From G963663315 sp965231905 (GTDB lineage: Bacteria > Pseudomonadota > Gammaproteobacteria > Arenicellales > Poriferihabitantaceae), in contig CBDDOO010000002.1 of assembly GCA_965231905.1 (NCBI GenBank), forward strand, positions 620,001 through 684,000: a DNA stretch of 64,000 bases, given 5' to 3'. Of the stretch, positions 52,241-61,181 are shown one piece after another. The notes beneath the pieces are model-generated. The model saw only the letters and a list, made by a program, of their open reading frames with translations, made no database searches and had not been told where the DNA came from. Every line of letters starts with the position of its first letter. Position 1 is the stretch's first letter. The position numbers and the translations under genes were made by a program.

Positions 52241-52681
52241 TCAGGAATAAACACAGCGCACCAATTCCGATTTTGCCGATCCCGAGATGGTCCATTCGAG
52301 TAACACGTCATTCTCGCGCAGGGTGATTTCGGCGCGATATGTGTCGTCGTTGCAAATATGAGGCGAGCGGCTTTCCCAGGACAAATCGGGTTGCAGCATG
52401 AATTCAACCAGTTCCACCGGATGTGATTCACCATGGCGAAGATGTTGCAGGCGGATTACAGTGTCCGATGCGGCCCTGTGCCATCGGTAACGGTTCGAGA
52501 AATTCAGGCTGAGCCCCGAATCGGCGGTCCACGATCCGGTTTCGTTGAACGTGATATAACTGTCGTGTGGGCATTCGACGGCGACCCATCCGCTGCCGGA
52601 TACACGCCAATGATGATTGGCATGACATGACTGCGATTCAAACTTGATCCTGGATATGGTTTTTAGTCTCTGCCAAAGCAT
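52241..52681 (-). CDS. DUF6314 family protein
   Basis: The 146-residue protein resembles DUF6314: a beta-rich body (SGSGWVAVECPHDSYITFNE), and the conserved ending SPHICNDDTYRAEITLRE with a Trp-containing strand (LLEWTISGSAKSE). The fold may be a small lipocalin-like barrel, but the function is unknown. The second IS ends 60 bases past its stop, so the gene is intact. Confidence 0.65.
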   Translation of the reverse strand: MLWQRLKTISRIKFESQSCHANHHWRVSGSGWVAVECPHDSYITFNETGSWTADSGLSLNFSNRYRWHRAASDTVIRLQHLRHGESHPVELVEFMLQPDLSWESRSPHICNDDTYRAEITLRENDVLLEWTISGSAKSELVRCVYS

Positions 52682-52725
52682 GACCGCGCGAAACCGGGAC
52701 GATCAGCAAAAAGCGACCAATCCGT

Positions 52726-53985
52726 TCAGACCAGTACGCTGTCGAGGGCGACCAGGACTCTTTCTACTTCTTCCTGATTCGAGTAGTGAACCAGGGAGAT
52801 ACGGACGACGCCGTCATCCGGGTCAATACCAAGGTCACGAATCAGCCGCCAGGCATAGAAATGGCCGCTTTCGCAGCCAATTCCCCGATCCTGCATTTGT
52901 GACGATACCGACCGCGCTGACGCGCGCAGGGGCTGGAATGCGATGGTCGGCGACCGGTCTCCGTCCCGGGTATGGGCTTTGCCGATCAGCCTGACATTCC
53001 GGTTATTGTCCAGATAATCCAGAATGGGTTTTGCCAGTTGATTTTCGTGGTTGTGAATCAAAGCCCCGATCTGTTCCATCTTCTGTGCGATTGCGGCGTT
53101 CCCGCCCTGCGCTTCGTCCGGTATCACATAGTGATGGCGATACAGCGCTTCGAAATAATCCAGTACCCCGGCACAGCCCGCGACCTGCACGTGTTGCGGC
53201 CCGGCCGGATTGAACCATTTTTCCGGTGAGCCGGTATTGAAAAAATGGCACTGCGGCTCGAGGGCATTCATTGTCTTTCGATCAATATACATCAGGCTCT
53301 GGTGAGGGCCGAACACCTTGTACAGGCTGAAAACGTAGCCGTCCACGCCCAGCGCCTTCAGGTCGCAGATCTGGTGGGGGGCATGGCCCACCGCGTCAAT
53401 AAACACCCTGATCGCGGGATTGTACGCCTTGATCTGGCGGGTGATGGCCTGAACCGGGTTGCTGGCGCCGGCAATATTGGAGCAGTGGGTAAAAAACACC
53501 CATTTCGTTCTGTCGCTCAGCAGGGAGGCGAGGGTTTCAGGATTCAGCAATCCGTCCTGCCTGTCCACCCGCCATTCCCGCAGGGTAACGTTTTTCTGTT
53601 GCGCTATTTTTCGCCATACTCCGTTGTTCGCCTCATGATCCTGGTTGGTCACGATAATTTCATCGCCTTCATTCAATTGTGCGCCGACAGCCTGGGCCAT
53701 TACGTAGGTGTTGATTGAAGTCGATGGCCCGATAGTCAGTTCATCCGGGGAAATGTTGAGCGCCGCCGCCCAGCCGTGGATAGCCCGGTCCATCGCTTCT
53801 CCGGCGGCGGTTGAAGTGGCGTACCGTTCATAAGGCTGAACCCGGGTATGGGCGTTATACTGATTCAGTATCCGGTTGACCTGGTTGGCCACATAACTGC
53901 CCCCCGCGTTGGCGCAAAATACAAAATCCGGGTCATCGGACAGCTGATTGAATTGTTTTCTGACGAATTCGACATCAAGTTTCAT
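52726..53985 (-). CDS. Class V aminotransferase, cysteine desulfurase-like
   Basis: The 419-residue PLP enzyme has fold-type I class V features: CANAGGSYVANQVNRILNQY, TNQDHEANNGVWRKIA, VFIDAVGHAPHQI with the PLP-pyridine Asp, and the Lys in VFSLYKVFGPHQSLMY. It matches the desulfurase-like subfamily, in which the canonical Cys loop is not clear, so sulfur transfer is uncertain. It is divergent from erpA, an Fe-S cluster insertion gene, and a sulfur role would fit that neighbour, by context only. Confidence 0.82.
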   Translation of the reverse strand: MKLDVEFVRKQFNQLSDDPDFVFCANAGGSYVANQVNRILNQYNAHTRVQPYERYATSTAAGEAMDRAIHGWAAALNISPDELTIGPSTSINTYVMAQAVGAQLNEGDEIIVTNQDHEANNGVWRKIAQQKNVTLREWRVDRQDGLLNPETLASLLSDRTKWVFFTHCSNIAGASNPVQAITRQIKAYNPAIRVFIDAVGHAPHQICDLKALGVDGYVFSLYKVFGPHQSLMYIDRKTMNALEPQCHFFNTGSPEKWFNPAGPQHVQVAGCAGVLDYFEALYRHHYVIPDEAQGGNAAIAQKMEQIGALIHNHENQLAKPILDYLDNNRNVRLIGKAHTRDGDRSPTIAFQPLRASARSVSSQMQDRGIGCESGHFYAWRLIRDLGIDPDDGVVRISLVHYSNQEEVERVLVALDSVLV

Positions 53986-54068
53986 GTAAAGAAGCTCTCG
54001 TTGGTATATTTTGCAAGGGAAACCATATTATAATCCGTAAATCTTCGGTAACGCATATTTGCAAGACA

Positions 54069-54401
54069 ATGGAATCAGATCTTAAAATCACCCGCGACGC
54101 GGTAACCCGGGTTAATCAATTGCTGGAAACCAAAGGCAATCCTGAGCTGATGCTTCGGGTCTATATACAGGGCGGCGGTTGTTCCGGTTTCCAGTATGGC
54201 TTCCAGTTCGATGACGCCCGCCAGGAAGACGATATATCCATAGAACGCGAAGGAATCCGGGTATTGGTCGATATGCTCAGCCTGCAATATCTGGACGGGG
54301 CGGAAATTGATTATAAGGACGATCTGATGGGGAGTCGTTTTCTGGTCAACAACCCCAATGCCTCAACCACTTGCGGCTGCGGATCATCGTTTTCCATTTG
54401 A
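54069..54401 (+). CDS. erpA: Iron-sulfur cluster insertion protein
   Basis: The 110-residue A-type carrier has the three cluster-binding Cys in GGGCSGFQY and at the C-terminus TTCGCGSSFSI. The conserved SLQYLDGAEIDYKDDLMGSR lies between them. It passes Fe-S clusters to apoproteins, including isoprenoid-pathway enzymes in E. coli. It precedes the heat-shock operon but has its own end, 142 bases before grpE. Confidence 0.93.
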   Translation: MESDLKITRDAVTRVNQLLETKGNPELMLRVYIQGGGCSGFQYGFQFDDARQEDDISIEREGIRVLVDMLSLQYLDGAEIDYKDDLMGSRFLVNNPNASTTCGCGSSFSI

Positions 54402-54475
54402 GTTAAGGAGTTTCCGGATTTCCGGGATTCGGAGATTTTCGGCTGAAAGCCTGAGGTTTCCTGATGCCATCAGCC

Positions 54476-54503
54476 CTTGAGCTTTTGCCGGCCATCCCCA
54501 TAT
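54476..54503 (+). promoter_or_regulatory. Sigma-32 heat-shock promoter upstream of grpE
   Basis: CTTGAG (54476-54481), a 14-base spacer and CCCCATAT (54496-54503) match the sigma-32 consensus CTTGAA-N14-CCCCATNT at all but one position. It lies 40 bases before the grpE start. Confidence 0.8.
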
Positions 54504-54543
54504 TGTGACCCGTATATGATCCAACCCTTAATTTATGTATTGA

Positions 54544-55194
54544 ATGATGAGTCAAGATTACGTGAAAGATTCAAAACCACAAGGCGACACCGATGCCGCT
54601 TCAAGTGATCAGGTGGAAGCGGCGGAGCCCGCGTCAGAGTCCACAGATGCTGAACAACCGGATGTATCTTCTCCCGGAGGCGAATCGAAGGAATTTGAAG
54701 AGGATTCCAGAGAGGATTTGATCGAAAAGCTCATTGCTGCCCGGAATCAGATCACGGAAATGAAGAGCGGCTATGTCCGGGCTAAAGCGGATGTTGAAAA
54801 TGTTCGGCGCCGCAGCCGGAATGAAATTATTTCAGCCAGAAAATATGCGATTGAGAAGTTTGCGCAGGAACTGCTGGGTGTGCTCGACAGCCTCGACCAG
54901 GCCAGCAAGGTGGAAATGGGTGAAACCAGCAGTGAGCCCGTATCGAAAATGAAGGAAGGGCTTGAGCTGACTTTGAAACAGTTTGCGACGGCGATGGAGA
55001 AGTTTGGAATCACAGCGGTGGAAGCCGAGTCCGGTATGAAATTCAATCCCGACCTGCACCAGGCAATCAGCGTGGCGCCGACTGACGAGGTTGAACCCGA
55101 CCATATTTTGAGTGTGATGCAGAAAGGATTTCTGTTGAAGGATCGTCTTTTGCGCCCGGTCATGGTGGTGATCGCGAAAAGCGGCGGGAAATAA
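54544..55194 (+). CDS. grpE: Nucleotide exchange factor of DnaK
   Basis: The 216-residue protein has an acidic disordered N-terminus of about 60 residues, then the long GrpE helix (DLIEKLIAARNQITEMKSGY, KADVENVRRRSRNEI) and the beta-wing region with GMKFNPDLHQAISVAP. Two adjacent ATGs (54544, 54547) are possible. It releases ADP from DnaK. It heads grpE-dnaK-dnaJ. Confidence 0.95.
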   Translation: MMSQDYVKDSKPQGDTDAASSDQVEAAEPASESTDAEQPDVSSPGGESKEFEEDSREDLIEKLIAARNQITEMKSGYVRAKADVENVRRRSRNEIISARKYAIEKFAQELLGVLDSLDQASKVEMGETSSEPVSKMKEGLELTLKQFATAMEKFGITAVEAESGMKFNPDLHQAISVAPTDEVEPDHILSVMQKGFLLKDRLLRPVMVVIAKSGGK

Positions 55195-55204
55195 CTCGCA
55201 AATA

Positions 55205-55232
55205 CTTGTTATTGAATAATTAATCCCTATAT
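55205..55232 (+). promoter_or_regulatory. Second sigma-32-like promoter upstream of dnaK
   Basis: CTTGTT (55205-55210), a 14-base spacer and CCCTATAT (55225-55232) lie in the 83-base gap between grpE and dnaK. The match is weaker than the promoter before grpE but has the exact spacing. Confidence 0.55.
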
Positions 55233-55277
55233 CTAAAGTCAGTTCTTTTAAGTTACAGGTTTATTGAGGAAGCAGAA

Positions 55278-57212
55278 ATGTCAAAAATTATCGGTATCGA
55301 CCTGGGCACGACCAACTCCTGCGTAGCAGTGATGGAAGGCAGTACCCCGAAGGTGATTGAAAACAGCGAGGGTGATCGCACCACGCCCTCCATTATCGCT
55401 TTTACCAAAGACAACGAAGCGCTGGTGGGTCAATCGGCCAAACGTCAGTCGGTCACCAATCCGGAAAACACCATTTTCGCGGTAAAACGTCTGATCGGGC
55501 GTCAGTTCAGCGAAGATGTGGTGCAGCGTGATCTCGACTTGATGCCCTACAAGATCGTCAAGGCAAAAAACGGGGATGCCTGGGTTGAAGCAGGCGGCAA
55601 GCAAATGGCGGCGCCGGAAATATCCGCCCGGATTTTGCAGAAAATGAAACAGACCGCGGAAGATTATCTGGGTGAAGAAGTGACCGAAGCGGTAATCACG
55701 GTTCCCGCCTACTTCAATGATTCCCAGAGGCAGGCGACCAAGGACGCCGGCAAAATAGCAGGTCTGGATGTGAAAAGGATCATCAATGAACCCACCGCGG
55801 CGGCGCTGGCCTATGGTATGGACAAGGCCAGGGGCGATCACAAGATTGTGGTCTATGATCTTGGCGGCGGCACCTTTGATGTTTCGGTCATTGAAATCGC
55901 GGAAGTGGACGGGGAATATCAATTTGAAGTGCTTTCAACCAATGGCGATACATTCCTCGGCGGGGAAGATTTCGACCGTCGGCTGATTGATTATCTCGCG
56001 GATGAATTCCAGAAGGATCAGGGGATGAATCTGCGCGGCGACCCGCTGGCGATGCAACGTCTCAAGGAAGGCGCGGAAAAAGCAAAAATCGAGTTGTCTT
56101 CGAGTTCCCGGACCGAAGTCAACCTGCCTTATATTACAGCGGATGCAAGTGGTCCCAAGCACTTGAACATGAAGCTGACCCGGGCAAAACTCGAAGCGCT
56201 GATTGATGACCTGCTGAAACGGACGCTGGGGCCTTGCCGGACTGCGCTCAAGGACGCAGGTATCAAAATCTCTGAAATCAATGACGTTATCCTGGTTGGC
56301 GGTCAGACCAGAATGCCGAAGGTGCATGAGGTCGTGGAAAACTTTTTCGGCAAGGAAGCGCGACGGGACGTCAACCCGGATGAAGCCGTTGCCATGGGCG
56401 CCGCCATCCAGGGCGGAGTTCTCGGCGGAGATGTCAAGGATGTGTTGCTGCTGGATGTGACGCCACTCTCGTTGGGTATTGAGACCCTTGGCGGGGTGAT
56501 GACGAAGCTGGTGGAAAAGAACACCACCATCCCGACCAACGCCAGTCAGGTATTCTCTACCGCGGAGGACAATCAGAACGCGGTCACGGTGCATGTGCTG
56601 CAAGGTGAGCGGGAGATTGCAAGTGGAAACAAATCCCTGGGTCGTTTCGATTTGACCGAAATACCCCCCGCGCGTCGTGGAGTACCCCAGATTGAGGTTT
56701 CGTTTGATATCGACTCCAACGGGATACTGAATGTTTCCGCCAAGGACAAGGCCACGGGCAAGCAGAACAAGATCGTGATCAAATCCAGTTCCGGCCTGTC
56801 TGATGACGAGATAGAGAACATGGTTCGCGATGCGGAAGATCACGCCGAAGAAGACAGGAAGACCCGGGAGCTGGTGGATGCCCGGAATCAGGGTGAAGCG
56901 CTGGTTCACGGAGTCAGGAAATCACTGGAAGAGCTGGGCGACAAGGTCGATGAGAATGAGAAGAAGGGCATTGAATCCGCCATTGGCGAGCTTGAGGAAG
57001 CCTTGAAGGGAGATGATCTCGATGAAATCAAATCCAGGTCTGAATCCCTGTCCCAGGTCAGTTACAAGCTCGCCGAGCAAATGTATGCCCAGGCCGATAG
57101 CGATAGCGGTGGTGATGGCGACGTTGCGGGTGATTCGGACCAGAGTGATGCAAAAGATGACATTGTCGATGCCGAATTTGAGGAAATTGATGACGACAAA
57201 AAGAAATCCTGA
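55278..57212 (+). CDS. dnaK: Chaperone Hsp70
   Basis: The 644-residue protein has the actin-like ATPase domain (IGIDLGTTNSCVAVMEG, VYDLGGGTFDVSVIEI, ILVGGQTRMPKV), linker and substrate-binding domain (DVTPLSLGIETLGGVMTKLV, FDIDSNGILNVSAKDKATGK), and lid. It ends in the Asp/Glu-rich EFEEIDDDKKKS tail usual in bacteria. It is a cytoplasmic folding machine with DnaJ and GrpE. A second sigma-32-like promoter lies just upstream. Confidence 0.98.
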   Translation: MSKIIGIDLGTTNSCVAVMEGSTPKVIENSEGDRTTPSIIAFTKDNEALVGQSAKRQSVTNPENTIFAVKRLIGRQFSEDVVQRDLDLMPYKIVKAKNGDAWVEAGGKQMAAPEISARILQKMKQTAEDYLGEEVTEAVITVPAYFNDSQRQATKDAGKIAGLDVKRIINEPTAAALAYGMDKARGDHKIVVYDLGGGTFDVSVIEIAEVDGEYQFEVLSTNGDTFLGGEDFDRRLIDYLADEFQKDQGMNLRGDPLAMQRLKEGAEKAKIELSSSSRTEVNLPYITADASGPKHLNMKLTRAKLEALIDDLLKRTLGPCRTALKDAGIKISEINDVILVGGQTRMPKVHEVVENFFGKEARRDVNPDEAVAMGAAIQGGVLGGDVKDVLLLDVTPLSLGIETLGGVMTKLVEKNTTIPTNASQVFSTAEDNQNAVTVHVLQGEREIASGNKSLGRFDLTEIPPARRGVPQIEVSFDIDSNGILNVSAKDKATGKQNKIVIKSSSGLSDDEIENMVRDAEDHAEEDRKTRELVDARNQGEALVHGVRKSLEELGDKVDENEKKGIESAIGELEEALKGDDLDEIKSRSESLSQVSYKLAEQMYAQADSDSGGDGDVAGDSDQSDAKDDIVDAEFEEIDDDKKKS

Positions 57213-57321
57213 CAGATTTGCAGATCAGTATGGAATCCACCGGGGGCGATATCCGCTGGAATGCGATTAAAGCGAGGCTGTAACCCTGGCTTTTGCAGGT
57301 CGATCAGGCATGGAATAACCG

Positions 57322-58440
57322 ATGTCAAAAAGAGATTATTACGAAGTTCTGGGAGTTGACCGCACTGTCAGTGAGCCGGACCTGAAAAAGGCCTATCGCA
57401 AATTGGCGATGAAATATCATCCGGACCGCAACCAGAACAGCGAACAATCAGAAGTCAGATTCAAAGAGGTGCAGGAGGCCTGGAGTGTGCTTTCCGACCC
57501 CCGGAAACGGGCTGCTTATGACCAGTTCGGACATGCGGGCGTGGACCCTTCCAGCGGCATGGGCGCCGGCGCTGGCGGGGTTGGGGATATTTTCGGGGAT
57601 ATTTTCGGGGATATTTTCGGTACAGGCGGCGGCGGACGACGACGCAGTCGCGGCGCGGATTTGCGATTTGGTCTGAGCCTGACACTGGAAGAAGCGGTGA
57701 ACGGGGTCGAAAAACAGATCCGCGTTCCCAGAATGTCAGATTGCGCAACCTGCAAGGGGTCGGGTTCGCGGCCGGGTTCGCAAGCACAGACGTGCCGGAC
57801 CTGTAATGGTCATGGCCAGGTAAGGATGCAGCAGAATTTTTTCTCCGTCCAGCAAACCTGTTCGACCTGCAAGGGTCAGGGTCAGGTTATCACGGATCCA
57901 TGTTCATCCTGTCATGGCCAGGGCGTTGTCAAGGAAGAAAAGACACTTTCCGTAAAGATCCCCGCCGGAGTGGACAATGATGATCAGGTCAGATTGTCGG
58001 AGGAAGGAGAAAGCGCCGGTCCCGGCGCCTCCCCGGGGGATCTGTATGTTCAGGTTCGACTGAAGAAACACGAAATATTCGAGCGGCGCGGTGATGATTT
58101 ATACTGTGAGGTGCCCGCCAGTTTTTCAGCCATGGTGATCGGTGGAGAATTGGAAATTCCCACCTTGTCCGGCAGGGGCAATTTAAGAATTCCGCCGGAA
58201 AGCCAATCCGGCAAAGTGTTCCGGTTAAAAGGCAAGGGAGTGCGCAATGTTCGAAATGGTAATCAGGGGGATCTGTATTGCAAGGTTGTTGTTGAAACCC
58301 CGGTCAAACTGACCAGGAAACAGAAATTGTTGCTACAGGAATTTGAAGACAGTCTGACGGAAGGCGGCAACCGGCATTCTCCACGCAGTGAATCGTGGTC
58401 AGACAAGATAAAATCGTTTTTTGATGAGTTGGTTCCCTGA
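57322..58440 (+). CDS. dnaJ: DnaK co-chaperone Hsp40
   Basis: The 372-residue protein has a J domain with HPD (MKYHPDRNQN), a Gly/Phe region, four zinc repeats (CATCKGSG, CRTCNGHG, CSTCKGQG, CSSCHGQG) and the C-terminal substrate domains. The Gly/Phe region contains GDIFGDIFGDIFG, encoded by a 12-bp sequence repeated three times (about 57587-57620), a small expansion. It stimulates DnaK ATP hydrolysis. Confidence 0.97.
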   Translation: MSKRDYYEVLGVDRTVSEPDLKKAYRKLAMKYHPDRNQNSEQSEVRFKEVQEAWSVLSDPRKRAAYDQFGHAGVDPSSGMGAGAGGVGDIFGDIFGDIFGTGGGGRRRSRGADLRFGLSLTLEEAVNGVEKQIRVPRMSDCATCKGSGSRPGSQAQTCRTCNGHGQVRMQQNFFSVQQTCSTCKGQGQVITDPCSSCHGQGVVKEEKTLSVKIPAGVDNDDQVRLSEEGESAGPGASPGDLYVQVRLKKHEIFERRGDDLYCEVPASFSAMVIGGELEIPTLSGRGNLRIPPESQSGKVFRLKGKGVRNVRNGNQGDLYCKVVVETPVKLTRKQKLLLQEFEDSLTEGGNRHSPRSESWSDKIKSFFDELVP

Positions 58441-58500
58441 CAATACCCGGACAGCGACCGGATTGTCGGCTTGAATCAGTCAGCGCCTTAGGTTCGATTG

Positions 58501-60417
58501 ATGTCAGGCGCACACGAGACACTGGGTGAAGGCGGAGCATTCCACAAGAATCTCCCAGGATTCACGCCCCGAAGAGTTCAACAGGAAATGGCGGTTGAGG
58601 TGGAATCCGCGCTGCGATACGGCGGTAATCTGGTCGTTGAATCGGGCACCGGTACAGGCAAGACGTTTGCCTACCTGATCCCTGTGATTGAGAGCGGGAA
58701 ACGAACGATCATCTCGACCGGGACAAAGCATCTGCAGGAGCAGATTTTTTTCCGGGACCTTCCCACCGTGCTGGATGTGCTGGATACACAGGTGAATGCC
58801 GTCCTCCTGAAAGGACGTTCGAATTACCTGTGCCGGTATCGACTGAAGCTGAACAGTCAGCAAAGCGACCTGATCGGACGAGCCGATCAACTGGCTTACG
58901 ATGCCCTGGATGACTGGTCGAACAGGACCACGACCGGGGATATTGTCGAGGTTGCCGGGATAAAAGAGGATTCCCGGGTCTGGTCGAAAGTGACCTCAAC
59001 CGCCGAAAACTGTCTTGGGGGCAAGTGCCCGGATTTCAGTCGGTGTTTTGTCAATCAGGCACGACAACAAGCGCTCAAGGCAGATATCGTGGTGGTTAAT
59101 CATCACTTGTTTTTCTCGGACATTACACTGAGGACCGAGGGCTTTGGCGAACTTTTGCCCGACCATGAAGCGGTCATACTGGATGAGGCGCATACGGTTG
59201 CCGATACGGCCACGCATTTTTTTGGAAACTCTGTTTCCAGCTTTCAACTTAAAGAGTTGATTGCGGACATACTGGCGGCGGAACAGAATGAAAAAAGCGC
59301 GGTCAATCTCAAAGATCACATTGGCCCGGTCAAAACCCGGATAGAACGATTCCAGGCATACTGCAAAACACTGGCAACTGAATCCGAAATCCTCGCTGAT
59401 CTGATCAGCAATCGGTTCGATCAAGCCTGGACACAATTGTATTGTGAATTATCGGGGCTTGTCGACGCGCTCGAAATGGCGTCACTGGCCGGGGAAGATC
59501 TTGGCAAATGTTACAGCCGGGCCACCCGGATTATCAGCCAACTGGAAGTCTGGCGGGAAGACCGCGAGAGAGAGAGTGTCTGCTGGCTGGAAACCGGCAA
59601 GAGCTTTTTCCGGTTCAACGTTTCCCCGCTGAATGTCGGGAAGCGCTTCGACCCGTTTTTATCGAGTCCGGAAGTTTCCTGGATATTCACCTCTGCCACT
59701 CTCGCCGTAGGTGACGACTTTTCTTCATTTTGCGGCCAGCTCGGACTTCACGAAGCCGAGACTCACCGCTGGGAAAGTCCTTATGACTTCCAGGCCAATT
59801 CCTTGCTGTACTTGCCAAAAGACCTGCCCGACCCCCGCGATGCGGTTTTTTGTCATGCGCTCGTTGATGTCATCATGGATGTAACCAATGCCAGTTCCGG
59901 CCGCGCCTTTTGCCTTTTCACCAGTCATGCAATGATGCAGCGGGTTTATCAGGAGCTGTCGGAAAAGTGCCGGTGGCCGTTGTTTTTACAGGGGCGGGCG
60001 GCAAAACAGCATTTGCTGAAACAGTTTCTGGATACCGAAAACTCAATCCTGCTTGGTACCGCGAGTTTTTGGGAAGGCGTGGATGTCAAGGGCCAGGCTT
60101 TGAGTTGTGTGATTATCGACAAGCTGCCGTTTGAACCGCCATCGAATCCGCTATTGAAAAGTAAATTGCAGGTTTGTGAAGAAAACAATGGGGTTCCCTT
60201 TATGGATATTCAGGTGCCCGACGCGGTAATTTCCCTGAAACAGGGAGCGGGCCGTTTGATTCGCTCTGAAAAGGATAAAGGTGTCCTGGTCATCTGTGAT
60301 TCCAGAATTTCAACCAAATCGTACGGCAAGCTGTTTCTGGACAGTTTGCCGCCCATGCCTGTGACCCGGAATATCGATGAGGTATACCGATTTTTCAGAT
60401 CGCGTACAGGGCAATGA
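58501..60417 (+). CDS. yoaA: DinG/YoaA family Fe-S DNA helicase
   Basis: I use the ATG at 58501 (an in-frame TTG precedes it). The 638-residue protein is an XPD-like superfamily 2 helicase: Walker A VESGTGTGKTFAYLIP (about residues 46-61), Fe-S Cys residues in ENCLGGKCPDFSRCFV (about 174-189), DEAH box VILDEAHTVAD (about 228), and SFWEGVDVKGQAL with QGAGRLIRSEKDKGV for motifs V-VI. YoaA works in replication-fork repair with the HolC subunit. It overlaps tsaB by four bases, the conserved order. Confidence 0.92.
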   Translation: MSGAHETLGEGGAFHKNLPGFTPRRVQQEMAVEVESALRYGGNLVVESGTGTGKTFAYLIPVIESGKRTIISTGTKHLQEQIFFRDLPTVLDVLDTQVNAVLLKGRSNYLCRYRLKLNSQQSDLIGRADQLAYDALDDWSNRTTTGDIVEVAGIKEDSRVWSKVTSTAENCLGGKCPDFSRCFVNQARQQALKADIVVVNHHLFFSDITLRTEGFGELLPDHEAVILDEAHTVADTATHFFGNSVSSFQLKELIADILAAEQNEKSAVNLKDHIGPVKTRIERFQAYCKTLATESEILADLISNRFDQAWTQLYCELSGLVDALEMASLAGEDLGKCYSRATRIISQLEVWREDRERESVCWLETGKSFFRFNVSPLNVGKRFDPFLSSPEVSWIFTSATLAVGDDFSSFCGQLGLHEAETHRWESPYDFQANSLLYLPKDLPDPRDAVFCHALVDVIMDVTNASSGRAFCLFTSHAMMQRVYQELSEKCRWPLFLQGRAAKQHLLKQFLDTENSILLGTASFWEGVDVKGQALSCVIIDKLPFEPPSNPLLKSKLQVCEENNGVPFMDIQVPDAVISLKQGAGRLIRSEKDKGVLVICDSRISTKSYGKLFLDSLPPMPVTRNIDEVYRFFRSRTGQ

Positions 60418-61070
60418 GGTTTCTCTCGATTGATACGGTGACCGAATCGTGTTCTGTCGCGTTGCTGGACGGCTCTGAAACGGTTCAACAGAAGGAGATA
60501 CAGCCGGGCGGTCATTCCCGGCTTGTGCTGGGTATGGTCGACAGGGTAATGACCGATAGCGGCCTGCGCCTGGGCCAGCTTGACGCGGTCGTGGTGGACA
60601 CCGGGCCGGGATCGTTTACCGGCGTGCGGATCGGTCTGGGTGTGGCGCAGGGGCTGGCTTATGGCGCGGATTTGCCGGTGATCGGAGTATCTTCACTGGA
60701 GGTCATGGCAATATCGGTGGGCAGCGGTGTCGTTGCGCCGGCTATCGACGCTCGGATGAAGCAGATTTATTGTGCTGTCTATGAGGTTCGGGAAAGCGGC
60801 AGGCCAACTCCGGTACTGGCTCCCTGCGTATGCTCCCCCGACCAGTTCGGCGCGAGGCTTGGGCAGGCGGAATATGGTGTGGGAAGCGGATGGGATATTT
60901 ATGCGGACATCATTCGCGGCAGGTCGGGAAACCGGCCCATCCGTATCGAACATGCACTCTTTCCCGAAGCGATTCAGGGACTTAAGGTAGCGCAGAGAAT
61001 CGGTATCGGGGGGGCGGTAGATCCCAGGTGGCTTGAGGCAACCTATATCCGGGACCAGGTTACAGGCTGA
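60414..61070 (+). CDS. tsaB: tRNA threonylcarbamoyladenosine biosynthesis protein
   Basis: The 218-residue ASKHA-fold protein begins MRFLSIDTVTESCSVALLDG and has the TsaB segment DTGPGSFTGVRIGLGVAQGL (about residues 63-82), then VIGVSSLEVMA and PAIDARMKQIYCAVYE. It partners TsaD and TsaE in making t6A37 in tRNAs that read ANN codons. It lies downstream of yoaA in the usual order. Confidence 0.93.
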   Translation: MRFLSIDTVTESCSVALLDGSETVQQKEIQPGGHSRLVLGMVDRVMTDSGLRLGQLDAVVVDTGPGSFTGVRIGLGVAQGLAYGADLPVIGVSSLEVMAISVGSGVVAPAIDARMKQIYCAVYEVRESGRPTPVLAPCVCSPDQFGARLGQAEYGVGSGWDIYADIIRGRSGNRPIRIEHALFPEAIQGLKVAQRIGIGGAVDPRWLEATYIRDQVTG

Positions 61071-61181
61071 AATCCTGAAATCACAGATGACACGATCACC
61101 CTGCTGAATCATGCGATAATCCGTGATGGCGTGATTGACATTGCGGCGCAGAAAACACGAAACGGAGATAACCGGTAACCG

